Positions 29,831 through 30,422 of a stretch of DNA of 30,422 nt are shown here, one piece after another. How positions within the stretch are numbered: the first letter of the stretch is position 1; each line of letters begins with the position of its first letter. The translations under genes were made by a program, and so were the position numbers. Location: NCBI GenBank assembly GCA_016303065.1, contig JAEDMJ010000023.1, forward strand, positions 1 through 30,422, written 5' to 3'. The notes under the pieces are model-generated. The model was not told the DNA's origin. It was given only the letters and a program-made list of their open reading frames with translations, and made no database searches. This DNA comes from Clostridiales bacterium. GTDB lineage: Bacteria; Bacillota; Clostridia; Oscillospirales; QAMX01.

Positions 29831-30422
29831 ATGTCAGTCAAAGTTGCAATCAACGGTTTTGGCCGTATTGGCCGTCTCGCTTTCAGACAGATGTTCAACG
29901 CCGAGGGTTATGAAGTCGTCGCCATCAACGACCTCACCAGCCCGAAGATGCTCGCCCATCTGCTCAAGTATGATACCGCTCAGGGCAAGTATGCTCTCGC
30001 CGACAAGGTTTCATTCACCGACGACAGCATTATCGTCGACGGCAAAGAGATCAAGATCTCTGCCGAGAAGAACGCTGCCGACTGCCCCTGGGCAAAGTAC
30101 GACGTCGACGTCGTTCTCGAGTGCACCGGTTTCTACACCAGCAAGGAAAAGGCTTCCGCCCATCTTGCCGCCGGCGCCAAGAAGGTCGTCATCTCCGCTC
30201 CTGCGGGCAACGATCTCCCCACCATCGTTTTCAGCGTCAACGAGAAGACTCTGACCGCTGAGGACAAGATCATCTCCGCTGCTTCCTGCACCACCAACTG
30301 CCTCGCCCCCATGGCCAAGGCCCTCAATGATTACGCTCCCATCCAGAGCGGCATCATGACCACCGTCCATGCCTACACCGGCGATCAGATGATCCTCGAC
30401 GGCCCGCAGCGCAAGGGCGACC
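29831..30422 (+). CDS. gap: Glyceraldehyde-3-phosphate dehydrogenase (5' part, cut by window edge)
   Basis: This glycolytic enzyme oxidises and phosphorylates glyceraldehyde 3-phosphate with NAD+ in the cytoplasm. The visible 197 residues are typical: Rossmann start INGFGRIGRLAFR (residues 8-20), the NAD-linked AINDL (31-35), and the catalytic SAASCTTNCLAP with Cys153 and His180 nearby (TTVHAYTGDQ). The frame is open to the window end; about 140 residues are missing. The ATG has AATGGAGG seven to twelve bases upstream. Codon use is strongly biased (AAG, ATC, GTC, CTC, GCC), as expected for one of the most highly expressed genes. The adjacent position of a conserved His in many homologues reads Gln (DGPQRKGD). 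Confidence 0.96.
   Translation, partial: MSVKVAINGFGRIGRLAFRQMFNAEGYEVVAINDLTSPKMLAHLLKYDTAQGKYALADKVSFTDDSIIVDGKEIKISAEKNAADCPWAKYDVDVVLECTGFYTSKEKASAHLAAGAKKVVISAPAGNDLPTIVFSVNEKTLTAEDKIISAASCTTNCLAPMAKALNDYAPIQSGIMTTVHAYTGDQMILDGPQRKGD

Overview
The window looks like a chromosomal segment of a spore-forming, fermentative, strictly anaerobic member of the Clostridia, probably a high-GC gut lineage of the Oscillospirales type. I infer this from sporulation genes (a SPOCS/LysM coat-type protein, spoIVA, spoVT), an electron-bifurcating [FeFe]-hydrogenase, a VanW protein, a TagO/WecA-type transferase and sigma-A promoters of Gram-positive type. Nothing indicates a phage, plasmid, insertion sequence or CRISPR array. 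Most of the window is ordinary chromosome.

Layout. 1-1.0 kb: three small unknown genes in one tight operon. 1.0-3.2 kb (minus): a TagO/WecA-type lipid-carrier glycosyl-1-phosphate transferase behind trpS. 3.4-6.3 kb: recD2 overlapping comF. 6.4-12.0 kb: mreB/mbl, murC, uxaC and a VanW-domain membrane protein, ending in a terminator. 12.0-12.46 kb: a gene-free stretch holding four stem-loops. 12.46-14.0 kb (minus): an ECF sigma factor overlapping a membrane-anchored partner with a short beta-propeller-like ectodomain. 14.2-17.2 kb: the SPOCS/LysM protein and spoIVA.

17.3-25.7 kb is the most interesting region, a two-operon hydrogenase locus. The first operon (promoter near 17.34 kb) encodes a DRTGG-type protein, an RsbW-like GHKL ATPase, a HydS-like hydrogenase paralogue with degenerate H-cluster motifs, a second small DRTGG-like protein and a PHP-domain protein. 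The second operon (promoter near 20.61 kb) encodes HydC/NuoE, another small GHKL ATPase, a HydD-like 2Fe-2S protein, HydB and HydA, the catalytic bifurcating complex. The catalytic genes (and gap) show the codon bias of highly expressed genes while the first operon does not. I read the first operon as a probable H2/redox-sensing and regulatory module for the second.

25.8-30.4 kb: a sialidase-family gene without a signal peptide (minus), spoVT, a TIGR01440 (YwlG-like) gene (minus), a tRNA-Pro(CGG) gene (minus), a degenerate sensor-kinase-like gene (minus), and the 5' part of the glycolytic gap gene, divergent from the kinase-like gene and cut by the window edge.

All family assignments come from reading motifs by eye; no database search was possible.
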